This document shows positions 11,741 to 22,995 of a stretch of 64,000 nt of DNA, piece by piece. Position 1 is the first letter of the stretch. The number at the start of each line of letters is the position of its first letter. The notes beneath the pieces were generated by a model. The model was not told the origin of the DNA. It saw only the letters and a program-made list of their open reading frames with translations, and ran no database searches. The stretch is taken from contig CM036755.1 of assembly GCA_020796225.1 (NCBI GenBank), positions 42,636,306-42,700,305 on the forward strand. Reading direction: 5' to 3'. Origin of the DNA: Arion vulgaris. Taxonomy: Eukaryota; Mollusca; Gastropoda; Stylommatophora; Arionidae. A program made the translations under genes and the position numbers.

Positions 11741-12660
11741 TTGATAGTCATAGAAAACGTTAGTGTCTTATCTTATCTTAACAACATTTGCTGTGAAGTG
11801 TCATGGGAGATTTGTTTTCTATCTTGTGCTAGGTGTGTTGCGCTTGATGTTGTCAGTCCATGGTTTCGCAGGGACTCTGAGATGTTATCTATCCATCATG
11901 TTATTGGCCTGCCTCGTGCTCTGCGCCTGAGTGTCGATTATTGTAGGCACGTGATGGTAGTAAATGTGGTTCCATTCTCATTAGATGGCCGAACCACTTG
12001 ATTCTTTGCTTCTCGATGTACTGTATGCATGGTATAGTACCAACGATGCTTCTGATATTCTCATTTCTCACTCTATCTCTCCTTGTAACATTGACAGTTT
12101 TTCGTAGACATCTCATTTCACATGTTGCAATCGTTCTTTCTTGTGTCTTAGTCAGGGGCCATGTTTGAACACTGATAGCAGAGAGTTGGAATAAATATGC
12201 AGTTTATCAGTTGTCGTTTGACTGCCATGTTAATGCTTGGATGTTTTAATAGTGGTGACAGTTGGTATGTCACTGCGTTTGCCTTTTGGCATCTAGTCTC
12301 AATACTCCAAAGATATTTGAATTCTGGAGTCTGCTGTATTTTTACATTATTCACATGTATGTTTGGTTGACCTGTTTATTGTCATGACTTCTGTTTTGGA
12401 GGTGTTAATTTTCATGTCATATTTTTAAATGTCCTTGCAGTGCATTTTTGTGTTGTTGAAATTTGTGTTCGTTGTCGTAAATTATACTCTGATCATCTGC
12501 AAAGAGTTGTTCGTTGATTAAATTGTAGTTTTTATCAATGTTATCTGTCTTGGTTTCTTGCGTTATCCTGTATATGTATATATTGAAAAGTATAGGTAGT
12601 GGTAGGCAAACGTTAGTATGATGAGATATTGTCTCCTTTGGAACAGAAAATGAAATTCTG
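11741..12660 (-). pseudogene. LINE reverse-transcriptase 3' half, degraded
   Basis: On the minus strand the order is LINEQLFADDQSII (the FADD catalytic motif, about 12515), then EFKYLWSIET (about 12315), then EMRCLRKTVNVTRRDRVRNE and QRIKWFGHLMRME (about 11980-12120). This is the usual order of the RT palm end and C-terminal region in endonuclease-type LINEs. Several frameshifts and stops interrupt it. A related copy lies at 31351-33240, and a smeared relative can be recognised at about 50480-51050. Confidence 0.8.
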
Positions 12661-12759
12661 AATTGATATATACCAAACCCACCCTCGGAATAGATACTAT
12701 GTTTTGTTGCATTACCATCAACACTTTAGCAAAAAATCACGTTTGGTTGCAGTTTTTAA

Positions 12760-12971
12760 CACATTAACTTCTAAGTTAAAAAAAAACCACTGTGGCCAAA
12801 ATAATTATTATTCACTTTTTCATTCTGCAAAAGAGTGTGTACAAATTAAGCCTGCCTTATTCTTCAACAGATATACTTTATCTTATATTGTAGTAAATGA
12901 CTGTACTTTTATAAACAAGTCAAATTCATTCAATTCTATGATGCCCTAAGAGGCTCCTGGTAGTTAATGTG
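12760..12971. mobile_element. piggyBac-type MITE (TTAA-flanked)
   Basis: A 212-bp element is bounded by TTAA at 12756-12759 and TTAA at 12972-12975, with inverted ends CACATTAACTT and AGTTAATGTG. TTAA duplication plus short inverted repeats is the piggyBac pattern. The right-end words (CAATTCTATGATGCCCTAAG and TAGTTAATGTG) recur in diverged form at 36630-36675, which suggests a small family. Confidence 0.6.
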
Positions 12972-13185
12972 TTAATGACAAACATTCTCAAGCCATTTTC
13001 ATATCAAAACTTATAAATAATACAATGGTGCATAACACTGCAGGATATTACCATAATTTTCTTTTTGACTACTTTGAATGTTGTTGGTATAGTTTTTGGT
13101 ATTATTGTTTCCCATTTTATGAGTGCATTTTGCAAGTCTTTCTATAGCATTAGAGCTACTCCTTCGCAACAACAATAGTACATCA

Positions 13186-16100
13186 TCATCAAGGTGTGTA
13201 TCCTTTATAGGACGTTGCTCTCTTTGCAGCACATCTGAAATTCACTGTCTCTACCCACTTGCGATGGTCATATTCATGGTTTCTTTAATATCTTGTAGCC
13301 ATCTTCTTGGTCTGCCTCTGCGTCCTGGGACCCTGCCCTCTAATATAGTTCTTTCCAGGCCATCGTGACGCTTGATGTGACCAAAGTATGTAATTTTTCT
13401 GTATAGTATGTTGTTTATCAGCCAATTCTCTTTAACATTTAGTTCTTTCAGGACATCAGTGTTCTTTCTTTTTCTGTCCATGGTATTCGTAGGATCTTTC
13501 TGTAGCATTTAGTTTCGAAGGACTGGATTTTCATTCTTGTTTTCTGTGTAATGGTCCATGATTCACAACCATAAGTAGCCACTGGGAAAATGCATGCTCT
13601 CAATAAATATTTTTAATTGTAATATTTTGCTGATGCTTGTTTTTGTGTATTCAAATATAGATGTTGGTCTTCACTATGTTTCTTGGTCATCATGATTAGG
13701 TTTTTCAAACTCTCTTTGCTGGTGGATAATAATACTGTATCGTCTGCGTAACTAAGCTCTGGTATGGATTTGCCGCCTATAGTGAGAGGGTTGTAATTCA
13801 CATAGTTGGCATCGTCTTTTACATTGATGTGCTCCGCATATACGTTGAATAAGTATGGGGACAAAATACATTCCTTAGTCTCCCTTATGAATCTCGAACC
13901 ATTCAGCTATTTCGCCTCCTATTTTAATGGTTGCCTGTTGTTCGTGGTATAGAGATTCTATGAGTTGTATTATGTGTGTTGGAAAGTGCATGTCTTTCAT
14001 GATGTTCCACATTTTCTGGTGTTGTATATGGTCGAAAGCCTTGCTATAGTCTATGAAACATGCATGCGGGTCTATGTTGTATTCTCTGCATTTCTCGATA
14101 ATGTCTCATGCTACAGATATGATCTCTAGTGCCTCTACCTCTTCTGAAACCTGCTTGTGTTTTGTGTATTTCATCTTCTAATTTTTGTTCCATCCTCTTC
14201 ATTATGATTTTTAGTAGGATTTTGCTGGCGTGACTTATAAGGGCAATAGTTCTGTAGTTGGTTCATGTTTCCCTTCTTTGGAATAGGTATAAATACTGAT
14301 ATTTTCCTTTCTTTTGGCCAGGAGGAGCTATTCCATATCTTTGTGCACAATTTATGATATACCCGAACACTGGCCTTCCCACCTGCTTGAATCAATTCCG
14401 CTGGTATATCATCGCACCCTGGTGACTTTCCTCTCTTCAGACTTTTGATGGCCAGGCGCACTTCATCCAACATAGGCTCTGGTTCTGTCTCTTCGCTTTC
14501 TGTTATTATCATATGTGATTTTTAGATGTGTCTTCATACATGTTTCTGCAGTACTTGCACCATCTTTCTAGTACATCTTTCTTTTCTGTTAATGTTTTGC
14601 CAATGTTATCGTTTATGACTTGTATTGATGAGCTGAAGTCATGTGTCATTATATTAATTTTGTTGTACATTTCTCTCTCTTTCCATTGTTTTCTTAATTC
14701 ATCAATTTTATTGCATGAGGTGACTATATGTTATTTTTTGTCTTTTCGGATTTCTTGACTTCTCTTGAGCAGTTTTTATATTCAGTGCTGTTTTGTTTTC
14801 ACCCCATTTGCTTTAGCTTTCTTCTTTCTTCAATTAGCTTCAATGTTTTTTCAGTTATGTAGACCTGTTTCTTGTGTACTTTCCTGGGTATGATGTTCTG
14901 TGCGGTGGAGATAATATATCTCTTGCCTGTGTTGCCAGTTCGTCATGTGGCATGTCTTCTTGAGCCACCATAAGTATGTCAAATTTGTTTTGTATTTCTA
15001 TGTTGTATTCTAGTGGAATGGCATTTGTATCAAAACGTATAGAGCCAGCTGCTTTCTTTGCTGTCTTCAGTCTTAATTTATAATCTGCCACCAGCAGTTC
15101 ATGGTCGGAGTCACAGTATGCTCCGGGTAGTGTCTTTACTGATAGAATACCTGTTATCCATCTTCTTTAGACCAAGATGTAATCTATTTGGTTTCTGGTG
15201 TTGCCATCTGGTGAGGTCCAGATGTATAGTCTTCTTGGATGTTGTCTGCTTAGAGAGTTCGTAATGGAGAGATTACTTTCTAGGCAAAATTCAATTAGTT
15301 TTGCGCCTCTTTTGATTCATTGTCCTATACTGAAAGGCCCTTTTATCTTTTCCTCCTTTTCAGCTGTTTCCTTGCCGATTTTTGCGTTGAAATCACCCAT
15401 TACGATCAGGATGTCTGTTTTACCAACTTTATCTATTGCTTCTTGTAAATCTGTGTAGAATTCATCAATCTCCTCATCAGGAGCTGTGGTTGTTGGTTCG
15501 TATGTTTGGATTATTGTGTCATTAGGAGCTGTGGTTGTTGGGGCGTATGTTTGTATTATTGTGTCATCAGGAGCTGTGGTTGTTGGTTCGTATGTTTGTA
15601 TTATTGTGTCATTAGGAGCTGTGGTTGTTGGGGCATATGTTTGGATTATTGTGTCATCAGGAGCTGTGGTTGTTGGGGCGTATGTTTGGATTATTGTGTC
15701 ATTAGGAGCTGTGGTTGTTGGGGCGTATGTTTGTATTATTGTGTCATCAGGAGCTGTGGCTGTTGGGGCATATGTTTGGATTATTGTGTCATCAGGAGCT
15801 GTGGTTGTTGAGTCGTATGCTTGTATTAATGTGATCTTTCTGTTCTTTGTAATCTCATCATGATGAGTCAGTTGTTGATAGGGTTGTATTCAAGTAGTGT
15901 TGTGGATATTTTCTTTGCCAAAATGAAACCGACCCCACTCTGTCCACTTTTTGCCTTCCCTGAGTATATTACTGTGTCACCTGTTGTGAGTTTTTAAAGT
16001 GCCCTGGCCAGCCCATCTGTGCTCGGTTATTCCAAGTATAGGTGTTTTCGTTCTCTCCATATCATTGCAAATCATGTTGAGTTTGCCATGGTAAAGACTT

Positions 16101-16650
16101 CTTACATTCCATGTTCCTATTCTTAATTTCTTTCCTAGTCTTTCCGCAGTAAGACAGTCGGGCTTTTGGCCATCATCATTTACTTGTACTTGATCCACCA
16201 TCTTTCTCTTCCCCAGTTCGCAGAATTGGTCTGACTGGCCTGGGAGGCACGCTATCATATCTTGGAGTTTTAGTTAATTTCACGTTCTGCATCCAGTTCT
16301 TGGCAACATACAATCAGTAGTTTGCTATTGCTTTCTGATTGGTTCTGACCACTTAACCATGATGATCTCTGGTGTGCCCTGAGCCCGATACCAGGCTGTT
16401 CCAGCTCCCGTCTTGAGCCGCTGCTGACATTGTCAATCTTCCGCCTTTTCTGCCGGCAGCCTTGTATACTGTAGAAGGAGACTTCCTTTGAGTTTTGCTC
16501 TACGATGGTTCGCGGCTAGTCGAAGCCGTTGCCCGGGAGGTGGGGCTGCTGTACACAAGCAGACTCGAGGAGCCATTCGCAAGCTGGGCAGGAGTGGACG
16601 AACCAAATAGGTTCCAGGCGCTGACTGCCTCTCACTGTGAGGTAACAATA
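13186..16650 (-). mobile_element. RTE-type LINE retrotransposon, nearly full length but broken
   Basis: On the minus strand the reading order is an N-terminal AP endonuclease (RIGTWNVRSLY at about 16125, LIVMGDFNAKIG at about 15410), a linker (DEVRLAIKSLKRGKSPGCDD at about 14450), palm motifs (FIDYSKAFDHIQH at about 14050, ELSYADDTVLLS at about 13750) and a C-terminal GRVPGRRGRPRRWLQDIKE (about 13310). The 3' end is near 13186 at TCATCATC, a short TGA-type tail typical of RTE. Many frameshifts and stops make it inactive. A GC-richer 5' region lies at 16330-16650. The endonuclease region carries an eight-fold 45-bp expansion (separate entry). A 3' relative of the same family lies at 25090-25360. 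Confidence 0.88.
15468..15827 (-). repeat. 45-bp x 8 in-frame expansion inside the LINE endonuclease
   Basis: Eight head-to-tail 45-bp units translate on the minus strand to IIQTYAPTTTAPDDT, with N/D and A/E/D variants. The normal endonuclease fold contains this strand once, just before DEEIDEFYTDLQEAIDKV and MGDFNAK. The array stays in frame throughout, so it would add seven extra 15-residue copies next to the active-site Asp/Asn of the nuclease. The plus-strand ORFs covering this array are mirror images with no meaning. Confidence 0.9.
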
Positions 16651-17026
16651 TTACACCTTCTTATTTGTTCACCAATGTTAACACATTTCTCCCATGTTTC
16701 ATTTCATTTTTTTTGTTCTTTTCAAGCTAGTTTCACATATTCCTAAGATATCTATGTTATTCCTCATTTCTGTTTTCATCATTGCAGCCTGGTCTTGTTC
16801 CCTTATAGTTGGAATATTACCAACTCTGGAGTGTTTTCTACTAAAAAGAATGTAACGGAGCAACTCTAGATCTTATGGCTTTACCTGATTTGCACATATA
16901 ACTTTCTGTTTTACGGATCTATATATATCAACGCAATTAAAAAACTTAACTTTTCTTACTGACAAAATCAATGCAGCATGTCAGGAATAACATGACAATT
17001 TAGCTTTAGTTTAAAAATCAATTATA
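16651..17026. other. intron sequence, nothing recognised
   Basis: AT-rich sequence between the 5' end of the RTE element and a TA-flanked MITE. No exon or repeat was identified. Confidence 0.5.
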
Positions 17027-17214
17027 CAGGGTGTTCAAGAAAAAGTAGTCAAGGGAGCCAATCTTGCATATATTTATGAAAATGAGAACGTTCAACTATG
17101 ACATAGTATAGGTCAAGTATGCAAGTATTTTTGTGATGGTGTGTAATTATGGTGCAGGAAGGGGCGATGAACAAATGTACGAAAGGAAGAGCTAGTCATA
17201 TCATGAACACCCTG
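17027..17214. mobile_element. TA-flanked MITE, copy 1
   Basis: A 188-bp element opens CAGGGTGTTCAAG and closes CATGAACACCCTG, with TA on both sides (17025-17026 and 17215-17216). The TA duplication and inverted ends point to a Tc1/mariner-superfamily MITE. A diverged copy starting with the same CAGGGTGTTCAAG lies at 60248. Confidence 0.75.
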
Positions 17215-17651
17215 TAGAATAAGGTACTAAAAAACTATGCAGGAGAATCTTCAGTATCATATTTGACATATTTTTTCAGCTTGTCAACACTAGATTACAA
17301 CATACTACTCTGAAAAAGTAAAAAATATTAAATATAACTGTAAAATATAACTGTTTCTAAACTCACAAGAATTATGTTAATGTTTGTGCTTTTGTCTAGC
17401 TCTTTTTGTGAGAAGTGGTGAGATTGTTTTGATATTCACAAGAACAGGGTTCATGTATATCTGAGCCAATGAAACAACATTCTCAAGCTTCAAAACCATT
17501 CAGTGTGCAAATACTCAACTTTAACAATCTAACATGCGCCATAGATGCAGCAGCTCTGAATGTCACACTATCAATGACTATGAAGCAAATATCTAATAGA
17601 AAATGAAGGACAGATAGAAAATGGCACAAGAACCCAGCACCAAGCAGCTAC
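17215..17651. other. intron sequence, nothing recognised
   Basis: AT-rich sequence without a recognisable exon, repeat or RNA gene. Confidence 0.5.
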
Positions 17652-17745
17652 CTGAAAATGCCCTACCACGATCACAGGCATCACTCTGTAAAGGTCTCCC
17701 CTCTGGCAATACATGTACTGGTACAGGCTGTACTATTTTGAGGTC
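17652..17745 (-). CDS. REPS: REPS-like exon, QPVPV segment
   Basis: The exon runs from a CCAACAG acceptor to a donor GTAGCT and encodes DLKIVQPVPVHVLPEGRPLQ followed by SDACDRGRAFS. It aligns with the conserved VHPVPIRMTP-type segment of vertebrate REPS1, which lies between EH2 and the Pro-rich region. It enters in phase 0 and leaves in phase 1, matching the exons at 20999-21042 and 2427-2612. Confidence 0.75.
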
Positions 17746-17826
17746 CTGTTGGAAAGATAATACAATTAGCTTCCAGTTACTACAATATCTTAATAATAAA
17801 ATATCAATTTTTAAGACCTATAACAT

Positions 17827-18345
17827 TCAGCAAACATGACTTCTTACAACTTCTATAATTTTTTAGCAAACATGACTTCTTACAACTTCTATAATTTTCA
17901 GCAAACATGACTTCTTACAACTTCTATAATTTTCAGCAAACATGATTTAGTCTTACAACTTCTATAATATTCAGCAAACATGACTTCTTACAACTTCTAT
18001 AATATTCAGCAAACATGACTCTTACAACTTCTATAATATTCAGCAAACATGACTCTTACAACTTCTATAATATTCAGCAAACATGACTCTTACAACTTCT
18101 ATAATATTCAGCAAACATGACTTCTTACAACTTCTATAATATTCAGCAAACATGACTCTTACAACTTCTATAATATTCAGCAAACATGACTCTTACAACT
18201 TCTATAATATTCAGCAAACATGACTCTTACAACTTCTATAATATTCAGCAAACATGACTCTTACAACTTCTATAATATTCAGCAAACATGATTTAGTCTT
18301 ACAACTTCTATAATATTCAGCAAACATGACTCTTACAATCTCTAA
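17827..18345. repeat. 33-36-bp minisatellite
   Basis: About 15 units of CAGCAAACATGACTTCTTAC followed by AACTTCTATAATATT. The short form has GACTCTTAC in place of GACTTCTTAC, and two units carry GATTTAGTCTTAC. It begins about 80 bp upstream (in gene sense) of the QPVPV exon, inside the intron. Confidence 0.95.
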
Positions 18346-18617
18346 AGCAAACAGCATACATATCTGAGAGACCTATTGAGGAAGAGATCGGAGCACTCAT
18401 GGACTAATTGGTTCGATGTGTAGATGATGACCCAATGACTAAACTACACTAAAATGCTCTAACCACTTGACTATGTCAGTGGCCACTTGACTATGTCAGT
18501 GGTCCATGGTCCAAATAGAATAAAAACTAAGAATGATGATCAAAATGAGTTATGGACACACAAGTGACAGGGACACTAAAATGACTTCAGAGAGAAGAGT
18601 GCAATAGATAAATATTA
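18346..18617. mobile_element. probable SINE remnant
   Basis: The words AAGAGATCGGAGCAC and CATGG at about 18378-18400 recur in the tRNA-derived SINE near 57865-57885, so this is likely a decayed SINE 3' part. The remainder, with a short GGCCACTTGACTATGTCAGT direct repeat at 18461-18500, is unassigned. Confidence 0.4.
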
Positions 18618-20937
18618 CAGTAAACCCTCGTTAACACGAACTCGCTTAAAACGAACACCCGGTTAACAAGAACAAAAATGTGGTCCCGTCATAAATGTCT
18701 ATTTCTTATCAGTAAATAACCAATTTCTGTGTACCACGAATCACGAACTGTATTTTAGTCCCTCCGCCAATTTTATCTCATTTAATCCGAATTTCCAAAG
18801 CTTCACAATGTTTGTTGTCACCTTAAAGCCTTTCATTGTTAGTGATCGGAAAGGTAACACTAACAGTTTCATTTACCTGTGGGATGCCCTTGAGTTTGAG
18901 ATAGAGGGGCGAGATAGGTGGATACATTAATATGTACACAAAGCATTTTCGGACAGCGGGAAAAGATTAATGCGTCCCGGAAGGTGCGATAGCAGATCTG
19001 TGGAAGTAAATTCGTGTTCAGTATTCGGTTACACTGTAGAAGCTCTGGGTACTGTATTTTTATTACAGGTACGAGAATTTTATAGCCAGAACACCCAATT
19101 AGAAGTAAAGTATGGTTTTGGGCAGGAAGGGGGTGTGTGGAAGGAGAGAAGGGAGGAGCAGAAAGTGAAAATGAAAGTGAAATTCCAGTTGATAAAAATC
19201 TGGTGAGAAATGTTCAGATAGGACGGAAAGTTAGATACAGTTGAAGAGTCATGTCTAAGAGGAAGCAGGCAGGCATAGATCTGGAAACAAAACTAAGAAT
19301 TCTAAACGAAGTAGACCGTGGTGCATTGAAGGAAAAGACAATTGCTGAACAGTATGGAATTGCCAAGTCTACCTTATCCACAGTACTTAAAGACGGAAAA
19401 ATTCTTAATGCTGTTGCATTAGGTTCGTAACAAATCTAAGCGACTTCAGTAGTGCTAAGTACGAAGATATCAAGCGCTACTTCTAGAATGGTTCAACCAT
19501 ATGCGCACTTTCAATGTACCTTTAAGTGGACCTATAATTCAGTCAAAAGCAAATGAGATTGCCAAAAATTTGGACATTCAAGATTTCAGCTGTTTCGCTG
19601 GTTGGCTGTACCGGTTCCAAAAGAGACACTCAATTTCATCAGTAGTGATTTGTGGTGAAGCAAATAAAGTTGATGAAGAAGGGGCAAACAACTGGTTGCA
19701 TGGATTTTACGGAGTGAGAGAAAAGTATGCCTCGTGTGACGTGTACAATATGGACGAAACTGGACTTTTTACAATCTTTTTCCAAGTCATACCCTCGGGA
19801 AAAAAGGTGACAAGTGCCATGGTGGAGCGCGCAGTAAACAACGTCTAACTGTTGTCCTTGTATGTAATGCAGACGGCAGTGATAAACACCTCCCATGGGT
19901 GATAGGCAAGTCCAAGAAACCACGTTGTTTTAAAAACATAAACATGGATACTCTACCTTGCATCTACTCTCACCATAAGAAAGCTTGGATCGACAGTACA
20001 TCATTTCGTAAGTGGCTTCTTCATTTCAACAGTCGAATGGTGGCTCAGAATAGGCATGTTCTTCTGACAATGGACAGGTGTACTGCCCATAAAATACATG
20101 ATCTGAACTTAACAAACGTAAAGGTTCAATTTTTTCCCCCCAAATGCAACAAGTCGTCTTCAGCCTTTAGATCAAGGCATTATTGCTCTTATGAAGAGAG
20201 CTTATCGCAAGTGACTTGTAGAGCTGCAATTGCCTGTTGAAACAACAGATAACCCAAGTTGAGTGTGCTCGATGCAATAAAAGCTATCACTGTCTCCTGG
20301 GAATCTGTGCCATCAAAACACTTGCAGAACTGCTTTAGCAGAGCCTGGAGACATAGCAACACTAATCCTATCGAAGAGTTAGATGGTGACATCGACACCA
20401 CCTCTCATGACGAATGGGATATTCTTCAAGAGGCGTTGCAAACCCTGGAGTTAGTTTTTAGAATTCATTAGTGCAGATGACGATGTTGCCGTGTGTTCTC
20501 CAGAGGAATCTGATGTACATGTACAATCAGTTGTGTGTGAGGTGCAAGAAATATCATCAGAAGAAAGTGATGAAGACAATAGTATACCGCCCACCGCCAG
20601 GAAGTATTACGGCCTTGGACACTTTAGGACGGTTTGCTACAACAGCTGAAATGACCGCTAGGTTTACGGAAGCTATACACGAGTTGGCGGGAAGTTACTA
20701 TGCACTTTCGCCCCATCTGCGACAGCGCAATATACAGGAATTTTTCTGCAGAAAATAATACGTGAGTACTTCTTTAAAAGTTAATTACTGTAGTAGTGTT
20801 TATATGATGGCATCTGTATTGTATATGGTTAATACTGTGCTGCATTGCAATGCCAAAATTTGAGTCCCCGATTACGAATTTTTTAACACGAACTCGTGAT
20901 TTTGGTCCCTTGAGTTCGTGTTAACGAGGGTTTACTG
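18618..20937 (+). mobile_element. Tigger/pogo-type DNA transposon
   Basis: The 2,320-bp element opens CAGTAAACCCTCGTTAACAC and closes GTGTTAACGAGGGTTTACTG. These are perfect inverted ends, flanked by TA on both sides (18616-18617 and 20938-20939). A longer inverted region includes ACGAACTCG on each side. It encodes a broken pogo-family transposase on the plus strand (separate entry). The clean ends suggest a fairly recent insertion into the REPS-like intron. Confidence 0.93.
19251..20757 (+). pseudogene. Tigger/pogo transposase, frameshifted
   Basis: The start MSKRKQAGIDLETKLRILNE begins a CENP-B-type N-terminal helix-turn-helix, followed by AEQYGIAKSTLSTVLKDGK. A second DNA-binding unit contains GWLYRFQKRHSI (about 19600). 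The DDE domain shows YNMDETGLF (first Asp, about 19748), LTMDRCTAHK (second Asp, about 20066) and, in another frame, QPLDQGIIAL (third Asp, about 20165-20190). Stops or frame changes near 19428, 19848 and 20150 disrupt the reading frame, so the copy is inactive as assembled. Single-base consensus errors could account for some of the breaks. Confidence 0.88.
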
Positions 20938-20998
20938 TACTATACTTCTTGTAAGAATCATCTAAAAATGTAATATAACTGCACAGTTTCATACTCAC

Positions 20999-21042
20999 TG
21001 GATCAGCACTTGGCTTTGCAAATTCAAAATTTGCTAGGTGGG
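20999..21042 (-). CDS. REPS: REPS-like small exon before the QPVPV segment
   Basis: A 44-nt exon between a CACTCACCAG acceptor and a GTGAGT donor reads HLANFEFAKPSADP. It runs straight on to DLKIVQPVPV in the next exon, matching the ADPDTAIVHPVP-type sequence of vertebrate REPS1. Phases fit on both sides (phase 1 in, phase 0 out). The exon is short, so the call rests on phase, splice sites and the ADP junction. Confidence 0.55.
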
Positions 21043-21385
21043 CTGGTGAGTGTAGATCTCAGAATCTGAGAGACTGAAGCAAAAGCTGTCCACTGCAAAA
21101 TCAATATTTACAACTGAAGCTATTATATGCAACTTAAATTTGTGTTAATGCTTAGAGAATTACATATACGGTTTTAAGCACATATGCATTAACAAATGGA
21201 AAGAACTGACAATCTTCTTGTGTGGCTTTAAGACATGAATACATTTTAAATACATGAATTACAGGCACAGGGATGGAACTAAATAAAGACCAGTCTAAGA
21301 TATAAAGTAATGTAGAGAGATGGTAGCAAAGAGTAACAGAAAGAATGTTTTTTTGTTATTCATAAGTAGATACTAATCAAGTGCC
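21043..21385. other. intron sequence, nothing recognised
   Basis: I searched the minus strand here for the missing second half of EH2 (an ELSHIW...DGALT-type sequence) and did not find it. Confidence 0.5.
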
Positions 21386-21780
21386 ATGCCAGTTGGCGTA
21401 GGTGATCATGTCTCTCCTCACAATTCTCTCTGCTTGGTGCATGTAATCAGTTATGACATCGATCTTGTGTCGAACCATGATGTCAGGCCATTCAGCATCC
21501 TCTCCCTCTGTCTTTCCCGATCTCTCCTTCCTGAATTTTACCTGTTGTCACCAAATGTTCTAAATCTTATCTTCACAATATCTGCCCGAAGAACCTTGAT
21601 TGCTGGATTCTTACTCTTTTGATAAGGTTTCTTTGTGTGTATGCCTGATTTAAAACATTCTCATTTGTTTTCTTCTCTGTCAGACCTACCATGTATACAA
21701 CATCATTACTCCTGGCATTTCTATTATCAGTTGATTGAGATTCATTTTTCACAATCTCTACATTTCCTTCCAAGAGTAAT
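21386..21780 (-). pseudogene. LINE C-terminal fragment
   Basis: Minus-strand translation gives KKTNENVLNQAYTQRNLIKR then VRIQQSRFFGQIL, and past a stop LEHLVTTGKI. This is the C-terminal region of endonuclease-type LINE polyproteins (the R-x-R-x-x-R-F-F-G-H motif). It sits in the intron between the EH2 first-half exon and the small exon at 20999, exactly where the second half of EH2 is missing. Confidence 0.7.
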
Positions 21781-21913
21781 GGTGTTAATTAAATAACCAT
21801 TTTATCCCCACATACAATAATGTGCACGACAAACAAGTTACACACATTTGTGCACACACAGCAGATAAATCATAAATCTCATACTTGTACATCCATACAT
21901 ATAGCAAACAAAC

Positions 21914-22096
21914 CTGTAATGACTGCACTAAGATCCAACTGCATTGTCTTAAATTGATTGACATAGTATTCTCTCTGTTCATCTGTAATTGTCCACACAT
22001 CATCTACGCTTTCAGTCTCAGAGGAAATCGATGATGAATCAAAGTTGGGAGGATCCAGTGTGCTGTATTGTTCCTTAACACCAGAGCCAATTAGAA
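21914..22096 (-). CDS. REPS: REPS-like exon, first half of EH domain 2
   Basis: The exon runs from a CTCTGGCAG acceptor to an ATTACAG/GTTTGT donor. It encodes [17 protein letters not shown], an acidic Ser-rich stretch, then [20 protein letters not shown] and [11 protein letters not shown]. WxITDEQRxYYxxQFKT is the diagnostic start of the second EH domain of REPS proteins. It stops just before the first-helix/loop end, so the second EF-hand must come from another exon. Confidence 0.92.
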
Positions 22097-22995
22097 CTGC
22101 CAGAGTAATGGTGTATACATTTTATGAGGTGAGACAGAAAGAAATTAAGTTGTTCTTCTAAGTGAGTTTATGATAGACCCAAAGGTGTTCAATGTCTGAG
22201 CAAAATGATATGCTTGATAATGATTTCAAAGTTTGGCATTGGAAGATTAAAGTCCCCATTGATACCATCCACCTAAGCTGTTGCCATTTGTGTAGGTCCT
22301 TGGAAGCATGATGTAATGTGCAGTCTGATGCAAACGATGATTACTGAGATATGGTGGTGTTGGTTTCTGAAGCTAAAAATGTGTCATACTATCACCAGTA
22401 TCATTACAGGACAAACTCTACTGAGAGAAGTTTATTGATCAAGGTTGCCATGGTCTATAACATGGAAGTGCAATCAACTTGCCTGGCGCAAAATATGGAT
22501 CCACCCAAGTCTGCATTATACAGTTGCAAAGCTCACTTATTTCCAATATCTTTTCACACAATTTATGTTTTCTAAATCTCTAAAACTACACTATGCTATG
22601 AACATGTCTAACATTTTAATGAAGTCAGCTCAAGAGTTTCATGCATGATACATGTGGAGTTCAAACTGACTTGAGGCAGGCATCATTCATATCTACTACA
22701 AATTTTCATGCAAATATGTGGTGAATATATTGATCTACTTATTACGATGTTTTAACAAAAATATGGTGGTAACATCGGTGGTGGGGATGGGACACATTTA
22801 TAACTAATTATGCTGAGCAGTCTTGGGCTAGTTTTTAATCTGAAGCTACAAAAGTGTGATACTGCTGTCAACAGTACTATTCCAAGATAAACTCTGAACT
22901 AACAACAGTTATAGACTGACATCTATGTTTTAATAGTCAAGTCAACATCAGGAGGAAGTGTATGTAGACAACATGTTTAATAAGATGCTACTTAC
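22097..22995. other. intron sequence, nothing recognised
   Basis: No exon, repeat border or RNA gene was found. The small plus-strand ORFs near 22351-22648 have no family signature. Confidence 0.5.

Noticed and set aside
15486..15863. Plus-strand ORFs with repeated Val/Ile/Cys-rich units
   Set aside because: Reverse-strand shadow of the 45-bp array in the LINE endonuclease, whose minus-strand frame has clear homology.
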